From JdFR-22 sp964534325 (GTDB lineage: Archaea > Halobacteriota > Archaeoglobi > Archaeoglobales > Archaeoglobaceae), in NCBI GenBank assembly GCA_964534325.1, contig CAZHOR010000013.1, positions 14,930 to 78,929 on the forward strand: 64,000 bases of DNA, given 5' to 3'. Positions 16,991 to 26,132 of this stretch are shown piece after piece. The notes below the pieces were generated by a model that saw only the letters and a program-made list of their open reading frames with translations, was not told the origin of the DNA and ran no database searches. Position numbers and translations under genes: made by a program. Every line of letters begins with the position of its first letter. Position 1 is the first letter of the stretch.

Positions 16991-18863
16991 AGTCTTTGTG
17001 CCGGACTTCATCGTTAGATACTTCTTTAAGAGAGTTAGGGAGAGCCCGCACAAGTTCCGGGTTGTGGAAAAGGCCATTGACTCTGCCAGATTCCCCCTGA
17101 CAGTTCAGAGATTATATGCTATTGCCCTCTTCTATTCCTTTATAGCTTCAATTGGAGCCATAATCTTTGGCTTCTTCATCTTTAAGGCTTTCATACCGGA
17201 AATAGAGCTAATAAACTGGATTTTCGGGCTCTTCGGGTTGGATCCCGGTCTATCTGGGAGCAATATGCTAATGGTTTATCTTTTCCTGTTCATATGGATC
17301 TCTGCGTTTGGGGTAATCACCTATTTGCTGGTGAACAACCTCATACTCTCCTACCCCTCAATAGTTGCCAAGAGGAGGGAAGGAGAGATAGACATGTACC
17401 TTCCGCATTCCATCAACATGATGTTATGCATGTCTTCGGGAGGAATATCAACCTACGAGATCATCAAATCACTTGCCGAATCAAACGATATGTTTGGAGA
17501 GCTGAGCAAAGAATTCGCCACCATAATAAAGATGTCAGAATTCTTTGAAGAAGATCTGATTACCAGTATCAAATATGTTAGAGATACTACTCCCAGCAGC
17601 AAGCTATCCTCTTTTCTGGATGACTTCATTTTCATGATAAAGGGTGGAGGAAATATCTCCACTTTTCTGGAAAGCAAATCAAAAGAATATATAGAAAGAC
17701 AGGAAGTAGAGTTCAGCTCATACCTGGACTTCTTGAGCGTGATAGCAGAGGTCTACGTGGCTGCCTTCATTCTGCTACCGCTTTTCTTGCTTATTATGCT
17801 GGTGGTCATGCAGGTATCCGGCCAGTTCATGCTGGAAAGCTACAAAATAATGATCCTGACCATTCTACCCGTATCTACCATAGTATTTGTTTACATAATC
17901 AAGTCCGCAATACCCATACCCCAGATCAAGACGGATCTGGAAGGAAATTTGAATAAAGACGAAATAGGTGCTCCCGTAGAAGAGAAAAGGAGCGAGTTCA
18001 GGGTCAATGATGTGGACAGATGGTTGAGAAAGATCAGGTACTATCTACTTCTGCCCTTAAGCAAGTGGGCGATCTACACCGCTCCATTCAAATTCTTCAT
18101 CTTCTACATCTGTGTGTTCGCTCTGTTAGTCTCCATCATTTCATGGGGAGTCATGAATATGAGCCTTGATAAGGTCTTGATCGTTTCTGCATCAGCATTC
18201 ATTATACCTCTACTGGTTCTAATCGAGGTGAGGGCAAGGATAATCGGCCAGATAGAGAAACGCATACCTGATATGTTCAGGGAACTCGCCATATTGAACG
18301 AGGCTGGTTTGAATATCATAGAAGCTTTGAAAGTGCTCACTTCCGTGGAGTTCGGCATAATGTCCAGAGAAATATCCCTTCTCAGAGGAGATATTGAATG
18401 GGGGGATTCGGTGACAAAAGCCTTCAAAAGGATGGAGAAGAGAATTAAAAGCGACATCATATCTAAAGTTATACCGGTATCGGTGAGGGCCATTGAAGCG
18501 TCTCCTTCTTTTAAAGACGCTTTTTTGACCGTTTCAGGTTTCGCCAACTCAGAAATAAGGTTCAAGAACAAGATAAGAAGCAATATGTTCACTTATCTGG
18601 TGATCATATATTTCTCTTTCATGATCTTTCTGGTGATAGTGTATGTGTTGATCAACAATGTTCTCTACGGATTTGGGGAGGCAACTTCTCTGACCAATAT
18701 CGAGCAGATCAAAGAAACTTCGCTCCAGATATCCATAGCAGTAGGGCTTTTTTCAGGGATGGTGGCAGGAGTTATCAGCTCCGGAAAGGTGACAGCCGGT
18801 TTCAAACACTCTTACATGTTTTTGATAGTGGCTTACTTCGTATTTACTTATCTGATCGCCTGA
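16974..18863 (+). CDS. PilC/TadC/FlaJ-type secretion platform membrane protein
   Basis: This is the polytopic inner-membrane platform for the upstream ATPase. The 629 residues contain two GspF-type helical repeats, roughly residues 140-250 and 430-530. Each is followed by paired membrane helices; hydrophobic segments are near 45-80, 95-125, 255-320, 365-425, 545-570 and 590-629. The two-repeat, about 600-residue size is typical of archaeal PilC/FlaJ relatives. The ATG follows GGAGAAGTTGG inside the end of the upstream gene. The next gene starts 11 bases after its stop. Confidence 0.9.
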   Translation: MRERVKVFVPDFIVRYFFKRVRESPHKFRVVEKAIDSARFPLTVQRLYAIALFYSFIASIGAIIFGFFIFKAFIPEIELINWIFGLFGLDPGLSGSNMLMVYLFLFIWISAFGVITYLLVNNLILSYPSIVAKRREGEIDMYLPHSINMMLCMSSGGISTYEIIKSLAESNDMFGELSKEFATIIKMSEFFEEDLITSIKYVRDTTPSSKLSSFLDDFIFMIKGGGNISTFLESKSKEYIERQEVEFSSYLDFLSVIAEVYVAAFILLPLFLLIMLVVMQVSGQFMLESYKIMILTILPVSTIVFVYIIKSAIPIPQIKTDLEGNLNKDEIGAPVEEKRSEFRVNDVDRWLRKIRYYLLLPLSKWAIYTAPFKFFIFYICVFALLVSIISWGVMNMSLDKVLIVSASAFIIPLLVLIEVRARIIGQIEKRIPDMFRELAILNEAGLNIIEALKVLTSVEFGIMSREISLLRGDIEWGDSVTKAFKRMEKRIKSDIISKVIPVSVRAIEASPSFKDAFLTVSGFANSEIRFKNKIRSNMFTYLVIIYFSFMIFLVIVYVLINNVLYGFGEATSLTNIEQIKETSLQISIAVGLFSGMVAGVISSGKVTAGFKHSYMFLIVAYFVFTYLIA

Positions 18864-18874
18864 GGTGAGAGAAG

Positions 18875-20572
18875 ATGGGATTTAGAGAGAACGAAAAAGG
18901 TGTCTCCCCTCTTCTGGGGTTCATTCTTATGCTGATGATATTGATGATCTCCATATCAGCCTTACAGACCCAATACGTGCCTGACGTATGCAAAAACATG
19001 GAAGCAGACCACATCAAACAACTAACAGGTCAGCTTACGGAGCTGAAAAGCATCTCTTCGACCAAGAACGTCAAGATGGATATGGGGGTGGATTATCCGG
19101 AGTACCTGTTCCTCATAACCCCTAAATCAACGGCTACTTCTCTCAGGGTGAAAGAATTCAATGTAAGCGTATCTTATACTGAGGTACTGGCAAACGGGTC
19201 GAAAGTCAAGAGGGAAGATAATTTTACTTCCTCCAGGATCGAAGTTTCTCCTAACTACCTATTCTACCCTCAGGACCAGTTGATACTGGAAAATACAGCA
19301 GTGTTCAAGCTTGCAGAAGGAGGAAATTACATAACAATGTCCGATCAGAGCTCCTTCAAGAAGGACATTCAGTTCACATTGATGAACGCCACTTTCAGCT
19401 CTCTATCCACGACCCAATCATTAGGCATAATCTCGGTACCGCAATCCACAGGAGGGAGAGTACTGGCGGAGAATCTATCCATTTCATTTGATAGCGTCCA
19501 CCCTCACTACTGGGAAACCATGGAGGACTACAATGTCACCGTAAATGGTGATAGAGTGACCATTAAAGAAGAGGATAAAGTGGCATTCAGCCTTGAAGAG
19601 GTGATGCTCTATACCGGCAATGAGAGAAGTGCCGATTCAAAACCTTCCCGAATGCTCAAAACCAATTCCATGGATACATTCGATTTGAAGAAAGGCGAAT
19701 CTGTGAAATTGGGAGCCAGAGTTGTTGATAAGTACAATAATCCTGTTGAGGGAGTTAATGTTAATGTCAGCGTGAGCTCAAGTATTGGAGATGTTAATCC
19801 TTCAGTCCTATACACCGATTCTGATGGTGAAGTTTATACTACATTCAGCGCCCAAAACTCCGGAGCAGGAACCGTTATCTTTAACTGCTCTGCCATAAAA
19901 GAGGAGTTAAGCTACGAAGTGTCCGTCACCACTATAGCTGGTGGCAATACTTCTTTATCCATCTCTTTGTCCAGCGAACCGGAAGCAGGTGCCGATGGCC
20001 ACTCCAGCAAGACAATTAAGGCTTATGTGTCTTCTGAGGGCGAGCCATTACCGGGATTCTCCGTAACCTTTGCCGCCAACAGCACTGACGCTAATTTAAG
20101 CTCAACAGAAGCTAAAACAAACTATTCAGGGTACGCTTCGACAGAAGTTTCTCAGGATGTAGAGGGTAAGAACTGCTACAGGATATACGGTTACGCCGGA
20201 AGTGCCATCGATTCAATGAACGTCCTGCTCAATACCAGCTCAGGTGCAGTATCCGGAGTGCCTTCAATCGACATGTTCAATGTGGAAGAAGTGATAAGCC
20301 CCAATCCACACTATGAGTTCAATGTTGACTGGGAAGTATCTGATGACGATGGAGACCTGAGTTCCGTGGAACTAAGGTTAGAAGACCTTGAAGATGGATC
20401 GATTGATATAGAAACCGAATCAATAAGCGGTTCTTCAGCCTCGGGTACAACGGATTTGGTAGATCAGCATGAAAGTGGGGTTCACGATTACAACGTAACC
20501 ATAACTGTAATCGATGGAGAAGGTAATAGTGTCTCGGAAACAAAAACAGTAACCGGTGGCGATGGAGTATAA
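18875..20572 (+). CDS. Pilin-like surface protein with Ig-like (Big_1-type) domains
   Basis: This 565-residue protein has an N-terminus (KGVSPLLGFILMLMILMISI, residues 8-27) of the archaeal pilin/DUF1628 type. That suggests type III signal processing and membrane or pilus anchoring. A beta-rich exterior follows. Near residues 270-355 there is a bacterial Ig-like group 1 pattern (DKYNNPVEGVNVNVSV, TDSDGEVYTTF). A second such domain is near 370-450 and a third beta domain lies at the C-terminus. Many N-x-S/T sites fit a glycosylated surface protein. GAGGTGAGAG precedes the ATG. It is third in the operon after ATPase and platform, so it is the likely cargo. Confidence 0.8.
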   Translation: MGFRENEKGVSPLLGFILMLMILMISISALQTQYVPDVCKNMEADHIKQLTGQLTELKSISSTKNVKMDMGVDYPEYLFLITPKSTATSLRVKEFNVSVSYTEVLANGSKVKREDNFTSSRIEVSPNYLFYPQDQLILENTAVFKLAEGGNYITMSDQSSFKKDIQFTLMNATFSSLSTTQSLGIISVPQSTGGRVLAENLSISFDSVHPHYWETMEDYNVTVNGDRVTIKEEDKVAFSLEEVMLYTGNERSADSKPSRMLKTNSMDTFDLKKGESVKLGARVVDKYNNPVEGVNVNVSVSSSIGDVNPSVLYTDSDGEVYTTFSAQNSGAGTVIFNCSAIKEELSYEVSVTTIAGGNTSLSISLSSEPEAGADGHSSKTIKAYVSSEGEPLPGFSVTFAANSTDANLSSTEAKTNYSGYASTEVSQDVEGKNCYRIYGYAGSAIDSMNVLLNTSSGAVSGVPSIDMFNVEEVISPNPHYEFNVDWEVSDDDGDLSSVELRLEDLEDGSIDIETESISGSSASGTTDLVDQHESGVHDYNVTITVIDGEGNSVSETKTVTGGDGV

Positions 20573-20755
20573 TTTTCCTCACCCGGTCAGCTTATTATTT
20601 GTATTTGTATCTATATTTTATATTGTATTATCACTATGGAAAGTAAAAAAGCTTATTTAGTTCCATGGTTATTATTATAATGAAAAAGGTCCAAAACAGT
20701 CCCGCAAGGTAGATGACAACATCCCAAAATTCCCCATCAAAGGAGAATTAAAGGC

Positions 20756-22588
20756 ATGCATGAGAGAAAAAAAGTTTTTGAAGAGAGCATAGCTTCTCTG
20801 CTTGATAGCAACCAGCTTTCAGCAGGAACAAACGCCCTTAATAATTCGGAAGAAAGATTACGGGATATTATCTCCTGTTCTTTAGACATGGTGTGGGAAG
20901 TGGATGAGAACTGGAGCTACACTTATGTTTCCGCCAGAGTAGAGGAGATCCTGGGTTTTACTCCTCAAGAGGTCATCGGTAAGAGGCCATTCGACTTCAT
21001 GCCTCCAGAGGAGAAAGAGAAGATCAGAGACATCGTCACCAGGGACTTTTTCAATAAACAGCCCATAAGGGACTTGAAGAACTGGAACACGACAAAGAGA
21101 GGCAAGAAAGTGTGTTTGCTCACCAACGCCATACCAATTCTGGATGAGCAGGGAACCTTAAGAGGTTATCGAGGAGTAGACAGAGACATAACCGAGAGGG
21201 AACAGATAGAAGAGAAGCTCAAGATCAGTGAAAAGCATTCCCGGCTGATAGCTGAATCACTTCCCATCGGCATCTTCGAGACAGACGAAGAAGGAAGAAT
21301 CGTTTACACCAACACCAAATGGCAGGAGATATTCGGTATTCCGCTGGAAGAGAGTGTGGACATGACCATAGCAGATATGTTCTACGATGATGGAGATGAG
21401 ATTCTGAGGGAATGGTCTGAAAAGATGAACAATTATGGGGAGTTCTTAAAAGAGTGTTATATCAAACACCCCAGTGGAGAAAAGATCTGGGCATACATTC
21501 GTTCAGTGGCATTGATCTCTGATGATGAGGTCCGTTATCTGGGAACAGTAGAGGATATCACTAACCTTAAAGAGAGCGAGGAGAGATACGCCAGCATTAT
21601 TAATGACGCTATCGATTCTTTACCCAGTGGTATATTCATTCTGGATAGGAATCTTAAGGTCGTATGGGTGAATAAAGTTATAGAGAACTTTTTTGGGATA
21701 CCCAGAGACGAGTTGATCGGTTTCAACAAGGAGAAACTGATAAAGAACAAGATCAAGCACTTGTTCGAGAATCCTGATTCCTATGAGAAAGTAACGCTCA
21801 ATGCCTATCGTATCGGGGATTATGTAGAGAATTACGAATGTCATATACCTCCTTCGGGAAGGAGGAAAGAGAGATACCTCCTGCACTGGAGCAACCCCAT
21901 AAGGTCCGGTTCTTATAAGGGCGGTAGGATCGAGCACTATTATGATATTACAGAACAAAAAAGGGCTGAAGAAGTTCTGAAGAAGCAGTCGAGGGAATTA
22001 GAGCAGGAAAACGAGCAGCTGCACAAAAAAGTGAACAAACTGATGGAGAGGGTGGAACAATCCAAGAGAACAGTTGACCCAGAGTCTCGAGAAGAGAGCG
22101 AAGAGGGTTTAGAGGATAGTGGAAGCATCTTTCTCTTTCCAGTAGAGGATATGGATACTGCCCGAGACTTATTTGCCCAGAAAATAGAAGCAGGTGTCCC
22201 TACTCTTGCTGTGGCCCGAACTTCTCCCAAACAGCTCCAGAAATCTCTGGAACATAATGTGGAGACGGTGTGGCTCACCACCAACAAGGTAGAAGAGTTG
22301 TTCTGTATCGAGCCCACCGATGTGGTGACCCTCTCAGTAGTGATCAGCGAGTTCTTCAAACGCGCTCCCACGGGAGTAATACTTTTTGAGGGTGTGGAAT
22401 ATCTCTTATCGAATGTAGAGTTCTCAAGAGTCCTTAAGCTCATCCAGATACTTGCTGACAGGGTTTCTATGGCTGAAGGTGCCATATACCTGGTTCTTGA
22501 TACTGATACGCTGGGTAAGAAACAGATGAAGCAGATCGAAAGAGAGTGTCAGCCCTATTCAGACATCAATAAAGAGTCAAATGAATGA
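20756..22588 (+). CDS. Triple-PAS sensor protein with C-terminal DUF835 domain
   Basis: This is a cytoplasmic signalling protein of 610 residues. Three PAS domains stand at about 37-150, 160-275 and 280-400; each PAS end is marked by a PAC-type R..G....DITE pattern. A coiled coil follows at about 400-450. The last 145 residues form a DUF835 domain, seen in many archaeal sensors and of unknown mechanism. There is no histidine-kinase domain, so the output must go through DUF835 or a partner. AAAGGAG precedes the ATG. It is followed 13 bases later by two KaiC-like genes, which are likely effectors. Confidence 0.9.
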   Translation: MHERKKVFEESIASLLDSNQLSAGTNALNNSEERLRDIISCSLDMVWEVDENWSYTYVSARVEEILGFTPQEVIGKRPFDFMPPEEKEKIRDIVTRDFFNKQPIRDLKNWNTTKRGKKVCLLTNAIPILDEQGTLRGYRGVDRDITEREQIEEKLKISEKHSRLIAESLPIGIFETDEEGRIVYTNTKWQEIFGIPLEESVDMTIADMFYDDGDEILREWSEKMNNYGEFLKECYIKHPSGEKIWAYIRSVALISDDEVRYLGTVEDITNLKESEERYASIINDAIDSLPSGIFILDRNLKVVWVNKVIENFFGIPRDELIGFNKEKLIKNKIKHLFENPDSYEKVTLNAYRIGDYVENYECHIPPSGRRKERYLLHWSNPIRSGSYKGGRIEHYYDITEQKRAEEVLKKQSRELEQENEQLHKKVNKLMERVEQSKRTVDPESREESEEGLEDSGSIFLFPVEDMDTARDLFAQKIEAGVPTLAVARTSPKQLQKSLEHNVETVWLTTNKVEELFCIEPTDVVTLSVVISEFFKRAPTGVILFEGVEYLLSNVEFSRVLKLIQILADRVSMAEGAIYLVLDTDTLGKKQMKQIERECQPYSDINKESNE

Positions 22589-22601
22589 AAAGAGGTAGTT
22601 T

Positions 22602-23405
22602 ATGAGCGACCAGTCTGTTAGCGATGAATTGGGAATGAAGAAGTTCCCTACCAAGTTGGACTTTCTGGATGATAAAATAGAGGGTTTTTATCCGGGCTTT
22701 GTGATACTCCACGGTGTTGTGGGTGCAGGCTCCACAGAATTCGCCCTGACATTCTTGATGAACAATTCTGATTCGGATGAGGGAGCCAATCTGTATTATA
22801 TAGCAATAGCCAAAACAAAGAAAGAGGTCTTACGAGAAATAAAGCTGGTTTTCCCTGAAGAAAAGAGTAAAAGGCTGATAGAGAACCTGAATGTCATAAG
22901 TCTGGCAGAAGATTATTTCAAGGGCAGTATTGTGCCTCTCCGCTGGATCTCCGACAGGAAGCTGACCATAAATGAGTTGAAAAGCGGTAAAGATATTTTA
23001 ACTTCACTGGCGGAGACGGTTGAGCAGTGTGAAGAGAAGAGCATAATTTTGTTGGACTCCATAACGGATCTGGCGAGGATAGCCAGAGAAAGAATAAAAT
23101 GGAATGACCTTGTCGATTTGATAAATGGGTTGAAGAAGATCTGCGTAAACAAAGACATTCTTATGATGTCCCTGCTCACCTCTGATGCCCTGGAAAAAGA
23201 AAAAGAAGAGGAGCTAATGGACCAGGGAGACGGAGTTCTGATATTCGAGTGGTCCATGCAGGAGGACTCCATCGAGAGATGGCTCTATTTCAGGAAATTC
23301 ACTGGAATACTGCCTCTACTGGAGCAAGAAGGAATCCTCAAGTACAACGTAAGTATCGACCCCGAGCTGGGCTTCACCATATCGAATACGGTGAGGGTGA
23401 TCTGA
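22602..23405 (+). CDS. KaiC-like protein with broken Walker A
   Basis: This is a 267-residue RecA/KaiC-superfamily protein. The beginning of a KaiC domain is clear (FLDDKIEGFYPGFVILHG). The P-loop reads GVVGAGSTEF, with serine in place of the invariant lysine, so ATP hydrolysis is doubtful. Walker B-like SIILLDSITDLAR lies near residue 147. It starts 13 bases after the PAS/DUF835 gene with AGAGGTAG as ribosome site, and its TGA overlaps the next start (TGATG). I infer a regulatory subunit that pairs with the intact KaiC protein downstream, as pseudo-ATPase and ATPase. Confidence 0.82.
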   Translation: MSDQSVSDELGMKKFPTKLDFLDDKIEGFYPGFVILHGVVGAGSTEFALTFLMNNSDSDEGANLYYIAIAKTKKEVLREIKLVFPEEKSKRLIENLNVISLAEDYFKGSIVPLRWISDRKLTINELKSGKDILTSLAETVEQCEEKSIILLDSITDLARIARERIKWNDLVDLINGLKKICVNKDILMMSLLTSDALEKEKEEELMDQGDGVLIFEWSMQEDSIERWLYFRKFTGILPLLEQEGILKYNVSIDPELGFTISNTVRVI

Positions 23406-24085
23406 TGCTCTCTACAGGTGTGGAGGGGATGGACAGCCTGCTGGGAGGGGGAATACCGCGTGGACACATAGTTGCTGTGGTAGGTACTTTTGGGACGGGC
23501 AAGACCACGCTGGGCATCCATTTCATCTACGAAGGACTGAAAAACGGGGAGAACTGCATTATTCTGAGCTTTGACGAGGATGCGGAGAGCATAATCGAGA
23601 ATGCCTCCAATTTCGGGATGGACTTAGCCGATTTCGGAGACCAGGTGCAGGTTGTGCGACTGGAGGCTGCCGATCTGAGGAGGAGCATGGAGAGGCTGGA
23701 GAGCGAGATACCGGAGATAATTGAGAGCAACAACACCAGCAGGATACTGGTTGACACTATAAGCGTAATGGAGACCCTATTCGATGATGCTGACAGATAT
23801 AAGATGCTGTCCAATCTGAGGAACACCTTCAAGTCCGTGGGGACCACAGCAATAATCACTACCGAAGCAGACAAGTACAATACGACCTACTCCAAATACG
23901 GGATACTGGAATACATCTGCGACGGCTCCATATGCCTCCAGATCAAGAGGAGAGCCGAACTCGAAGAGCCCAGCCTGGGTCTGGAAATAGTGAAAATGCG
24001 CAGAGTAAAACACTCCAGAAAAATAAAACCCTATGTGCTAACTGAGAACGGTATTGTGGTTCACGAGGACGCAGAGCTGTTTTGA
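23405..24085 (+). CDS. KaiC-domain ATPase (single domain, intact P-loop)
   Basis: This is a single KaiC domain of 226 residues. STGVEGMDSLLGGGIPRG is followed by Walker A GTFGTGKTTLG near residue 26, Walker B SRILVDTISVME near 115, and a terminal K/R-rich strand region. I chose the ATG at 23405, which overlaps the preceding stop by one base (TGATG). A longer frame into the upstream gene has no ribosome site. It is the last gene of the PAS-DUF835/KaiC/KaiC operon. Single-domain archaeal KaiC proteins act in signalling and motility switches; the target here is unknown. Confidence 0.9.
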   Translation: MLSTGVEGMDSLLGGGIPRGHIVAVVGTFGTGKTTLGIHFIYEGLKNGENCIILSFDEDAESIIENASNFGMDLADFGDQVQVVRLEAADLRRSMERLESEIPEIIESNNTSRILVDTISVMETLFDDADRYKMLSNLRNTFKSVGTTAIITTEADKYNTTYSKYGILEYICDGSICLQIKRRAELEEPSLGLEIVKMRRVKHSRKIKPYVLTENGIVVHEDAELF

Positions 24086-24267
24086 CCGGCCCGAGCCCCA
24101 CTTTGACTTAGTAATTAATAATTATTTCAGTTCCACCAAGTCCGTATAGGTTACTGGACGGTTTTTGAGTGCCCATAGTAAGATGTGGAGGCTGTCTAAA
24201 TCATTTGATTTACAATGAGTGGATGTTCATCAGTTTTGAGGTCCAATTTATTATGTTCTGCTAATCA

Positions 24268-24303
24268 AATGCCAACTAAATGCCAACTAACCAATAATTT
24301 AAA
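24268..24303 (+). promoter_or_regulatory. sepF promoter with tandem 11-bp repeat
   Basis: Two head-to-tail copies of AATGCCAACTA (24268-24278 and 24279-24289) lie just upstream of a TATA-like AATTTAAATA (about 24296-24305). A transcription factor such as an activator could bind here. The gene start is about 35 bases downstream of the TATA box. Functional assignment is inference. Confidence 0.4.
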
Positions 24304-24338
24304 TACCAGATATGCTGAAGTGGTGTTTGGTGAGGCTT

Positions 24339-24707
24339 ATGGGTTTTATGGAGAAGTTGTTGGGCAAACCCGATAAGGTTTCAGTGGACCAATATGAGGA
24401 GCTCGACCTCAGTGAATATGAGGCGGAGATCTCTGAAGAAGCCGACATGTATGTCAAGGTAGCTGAAATCACAGGCATTAACGAGATATCAGAGATCAGG
24501 AGACAGATTTATGAAGGTAATGCTGTAGTTGCTGACGTTGCCTTTCTGAAGCACGACAAGATGACCATGGACAGGATCTTGAAGGATTTGAGACAGCTTG
24601 CAGAGGATGTCAACGGTGATGTAGTTGGTCTGGGCGAGGAATACGTCATCATAACTCCTACTGGGATGAAAGTGGATAGAAGCAAGATTAGAGGTGGAAA
24701 AAGGTAG
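24339..24707 (+). CDS. sepF: SepF cell-division protein (archaeal type)
   Basis: This is the membrane anchor for the FtsZ ring in archaea. The 122 residues begin MGFMEKLLGK, an amphipathic membrane-targeting helix. An acidic linker follows, then the conserved SepF core (residues 45-115: VKVAEI, IRRQIYEGNAVVADVAFL, a helix, GDVVGLGEEYVIITP). I chose the ATG at 24339 because GGTGAGG lies just before it; another ATG nine codons upstream would spoil the amphipathic N-terminus. The stop is one base before the ZPR1 start. No ftsZ is in the window. Confidence 0.9.
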   Translation: MGFMEKLLGKPDKVSVDQYEELDLSEYEAEISEEADMYVKVAEITGINEISEIRRQIYEGNAVVADVAFLKHDKMTMDRILKDLRQLAEDVNGDVVGLGEEYVIITPTGMKVDRSKIRGGKR

Positions 24708-24708
24708 A

Positions 24709-25272
24709 ATGGAGTGCCCAGCCTGCGGGTCAGAGCTTTCTGTGATGACCGATACTTACTATGCACCACACTTTGGTGAGCTTTTCTTATCTTCTGCTTC
24801 CTGCGAATGCGGTTTCAGATATACTGACTCTTTTTCCTTAGAAGTTAATGAGGCCGTAAGGTATAAGATGGAGATAAGAGAGGATAACTTATCCACCAAA
24901 GTTATCAGGTCCACTTCCGGGACCGTGAGGATACCCGAGATAGGGATCGATCTGGAGCCGGGACCGGCCTCCCAGGGTTTTATCACCAACCTAGAAGGAG
25001 TTCTCCGCAAAATGGAGGACGTGGTGCAGACGGCCAGAGGATGGAACTCGGATAACTACAAAAAAGTGGAGAAGTGTGACTGGATACTGGACCAGATATA
25101 CGAGACCATAGACGGTAACGTTACGCTCACTCTCGTTCTTGAAGACCCACTGGGCAATAGTGTTGTCGATTCTGAAGAGGCAGTTAGAGAGGCTCTGGAT
25201 GAAGAAGAAGCCTCTAAGCTGAGGGCAGGCATAAATATATTTTCCACATCGAACTCCCATTACTGTTCGTAG
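24709..25272 (+). CDS. ZPR1-type zinc-finger protein
   Basis: This 187-residue protein begins with a C4 zinc finger (CPACG then CECG, about 30 residues apart). A ZPR1 beta domain follows, with the marks STSGTVRIPEIGIDLEPG and GFITNLEGVL. Archaeal ZPR1 has one such module, whereas eukaryotes have two. In eukaryotes the protein works with elongation factor 1A; the archaeal role is less clear. The ATG at 24709 follows the SepF stop by one base, so the pair is co-translated. Confidence 0.88.
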   Translation: MECPACGSELSVMTDTYYAPHFGELFLSSASCECGFRYTDSFSLEVNEAVRYKMEIREDNLSTKVIRSTSGTVRIPEIGIDLEPGPASQGFITNLEGVLRKMEDVVQTARGWNSDNYKKVEKCDWILDQIYETIDGNVTLTLVLEDPLGNSVVDSEEAVREALDEEEASKLRAGINIFSTSNSHYCS

Positions 25273-25324
25273 ACCCATTTTTTAGTATAGAAGGATTTAA
25301 TTATCCATTTTATCACCCCCCCAT

Positions 25325-26077
25325 ATGACAGATGAGATAACCGTTACCAGGGCAATCACCCAAAAATATCACCAGAAATTCCTGAATTCTGTTGAGTGTG
25401 ACGTTGCGATCGTTGGAGGCGGTCCTTCCGGGCTGGTTGCTGCCTCTCTTCTGGGTAAGGAGGGATTCAATGTAGCCCTTTTCGAGAAGAAACTCTCCCT
25501 GGGTGGTGGGATCTGGGGAGGAGGAATGATGTTCAATCAGGTGGTGGTCCAGGAGGAGGCCACAGAAGTCCTAAACGAATTCAACATCCAATACGAGAAT
25601 TATGAGGGGAAATACTACACTCTGGACGCCATAGAGATGGTGGGGGGTCTGGTATATGGTGCATCAAGGAATTCCAATGTATTCAATCTGACCACTGTAG
25701 AGGACGTCATGATCAAGAACGATAAGATGGCGGGGCTGGTCATAAACTGGACGGCCGTAGAGATGGCCGGATTCCACATCGACCCTCTCACCATATCCAG
25801 TAAGGCTGTAGTTGATGCTACAGGGCATGATGCTTCAGTGTGCAACATTGTGGCCAAGAAAACGGAGAAATTCGAGCTGTGGGGCGAAGGATATATGGAT
25901 GCCCAGTCGGCAGATAAAGGGGTTGTGGAAAAGACATCAGAAGTTTTCCCCGGTCTCTACGTAACGGGGATGTCTGTGGCCGCATTCTATGGTCTCCCCC
26001 GGATGGGTCCCATCTTCGGTGGGATGCTGTTGAGCGGTAAGAAGGTTGCAGAGCTGGTGGCCAAAAACCTGAAATAG
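25325..26077 (+). CDS. thi4: Thi4-type thiazole synthase / ribose-1,5-bisphosphate isomerase family
   Basis: This enzyme makes the thiazole part of thiamine from NAD, glycine and sulphide. The 250 residues start with a dinucleotide-binding GGGPSG (about 31-36). Next come the glycine-rich LGGGIWGGGMMFNQ, DATGHDASV and GPIFGGMLLSGKK near the C-terminus, all typical of archaeal Thi4. By eye the cysteine that yeast Thi4 sacrifices aligns to a non-cysteine residue, which fits the catalytic, sulphide-using archaeal type; this is inference. No Shine-Dalgarno site is seen, so the message may be leaderless. Confidence 0.92.
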   Translation: MTDEITVTRAITQKYHQKFLNSVECDVAIVGGGPSGLVAASLLGKEGFNVALFEKKLSLGGGIWGGGMMFNQVVVQEEATEVLNEFNIQYENYEGKYYTLDAIEMVGGLVYGASRNSNVFNLTTVEDVMIKNDKMAGLVINWTAVEMAGFHIDPLTISSKAVVDATGHDASVCNIVAKKTEKFELWGEGYMDAQSADKGVVEKTSEVFPGLYVTGMSVAAFYGLPRMGPIFGGMLLSGKKVAELVAKNLK

Positions 26078-26132
26078 GTGATGATTTAATCACTAAGGTT
26101 GAAAAAATCTCACCCAAGAAGAAGTGGTTGAT

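Noticed and set aside
23249..23404. Long N-terminal extension of the second KaiC protein
   Set aside because: It overlaps the upstream gene wholly in another frame; the ATG at 23405 has the usual TGATG overlap and gives a standard KaiC start.
25273..25324. TPP riboswitch before thi4
   Set aside because: Only 52 bases of spacer and none of the conserved THI-box bases.
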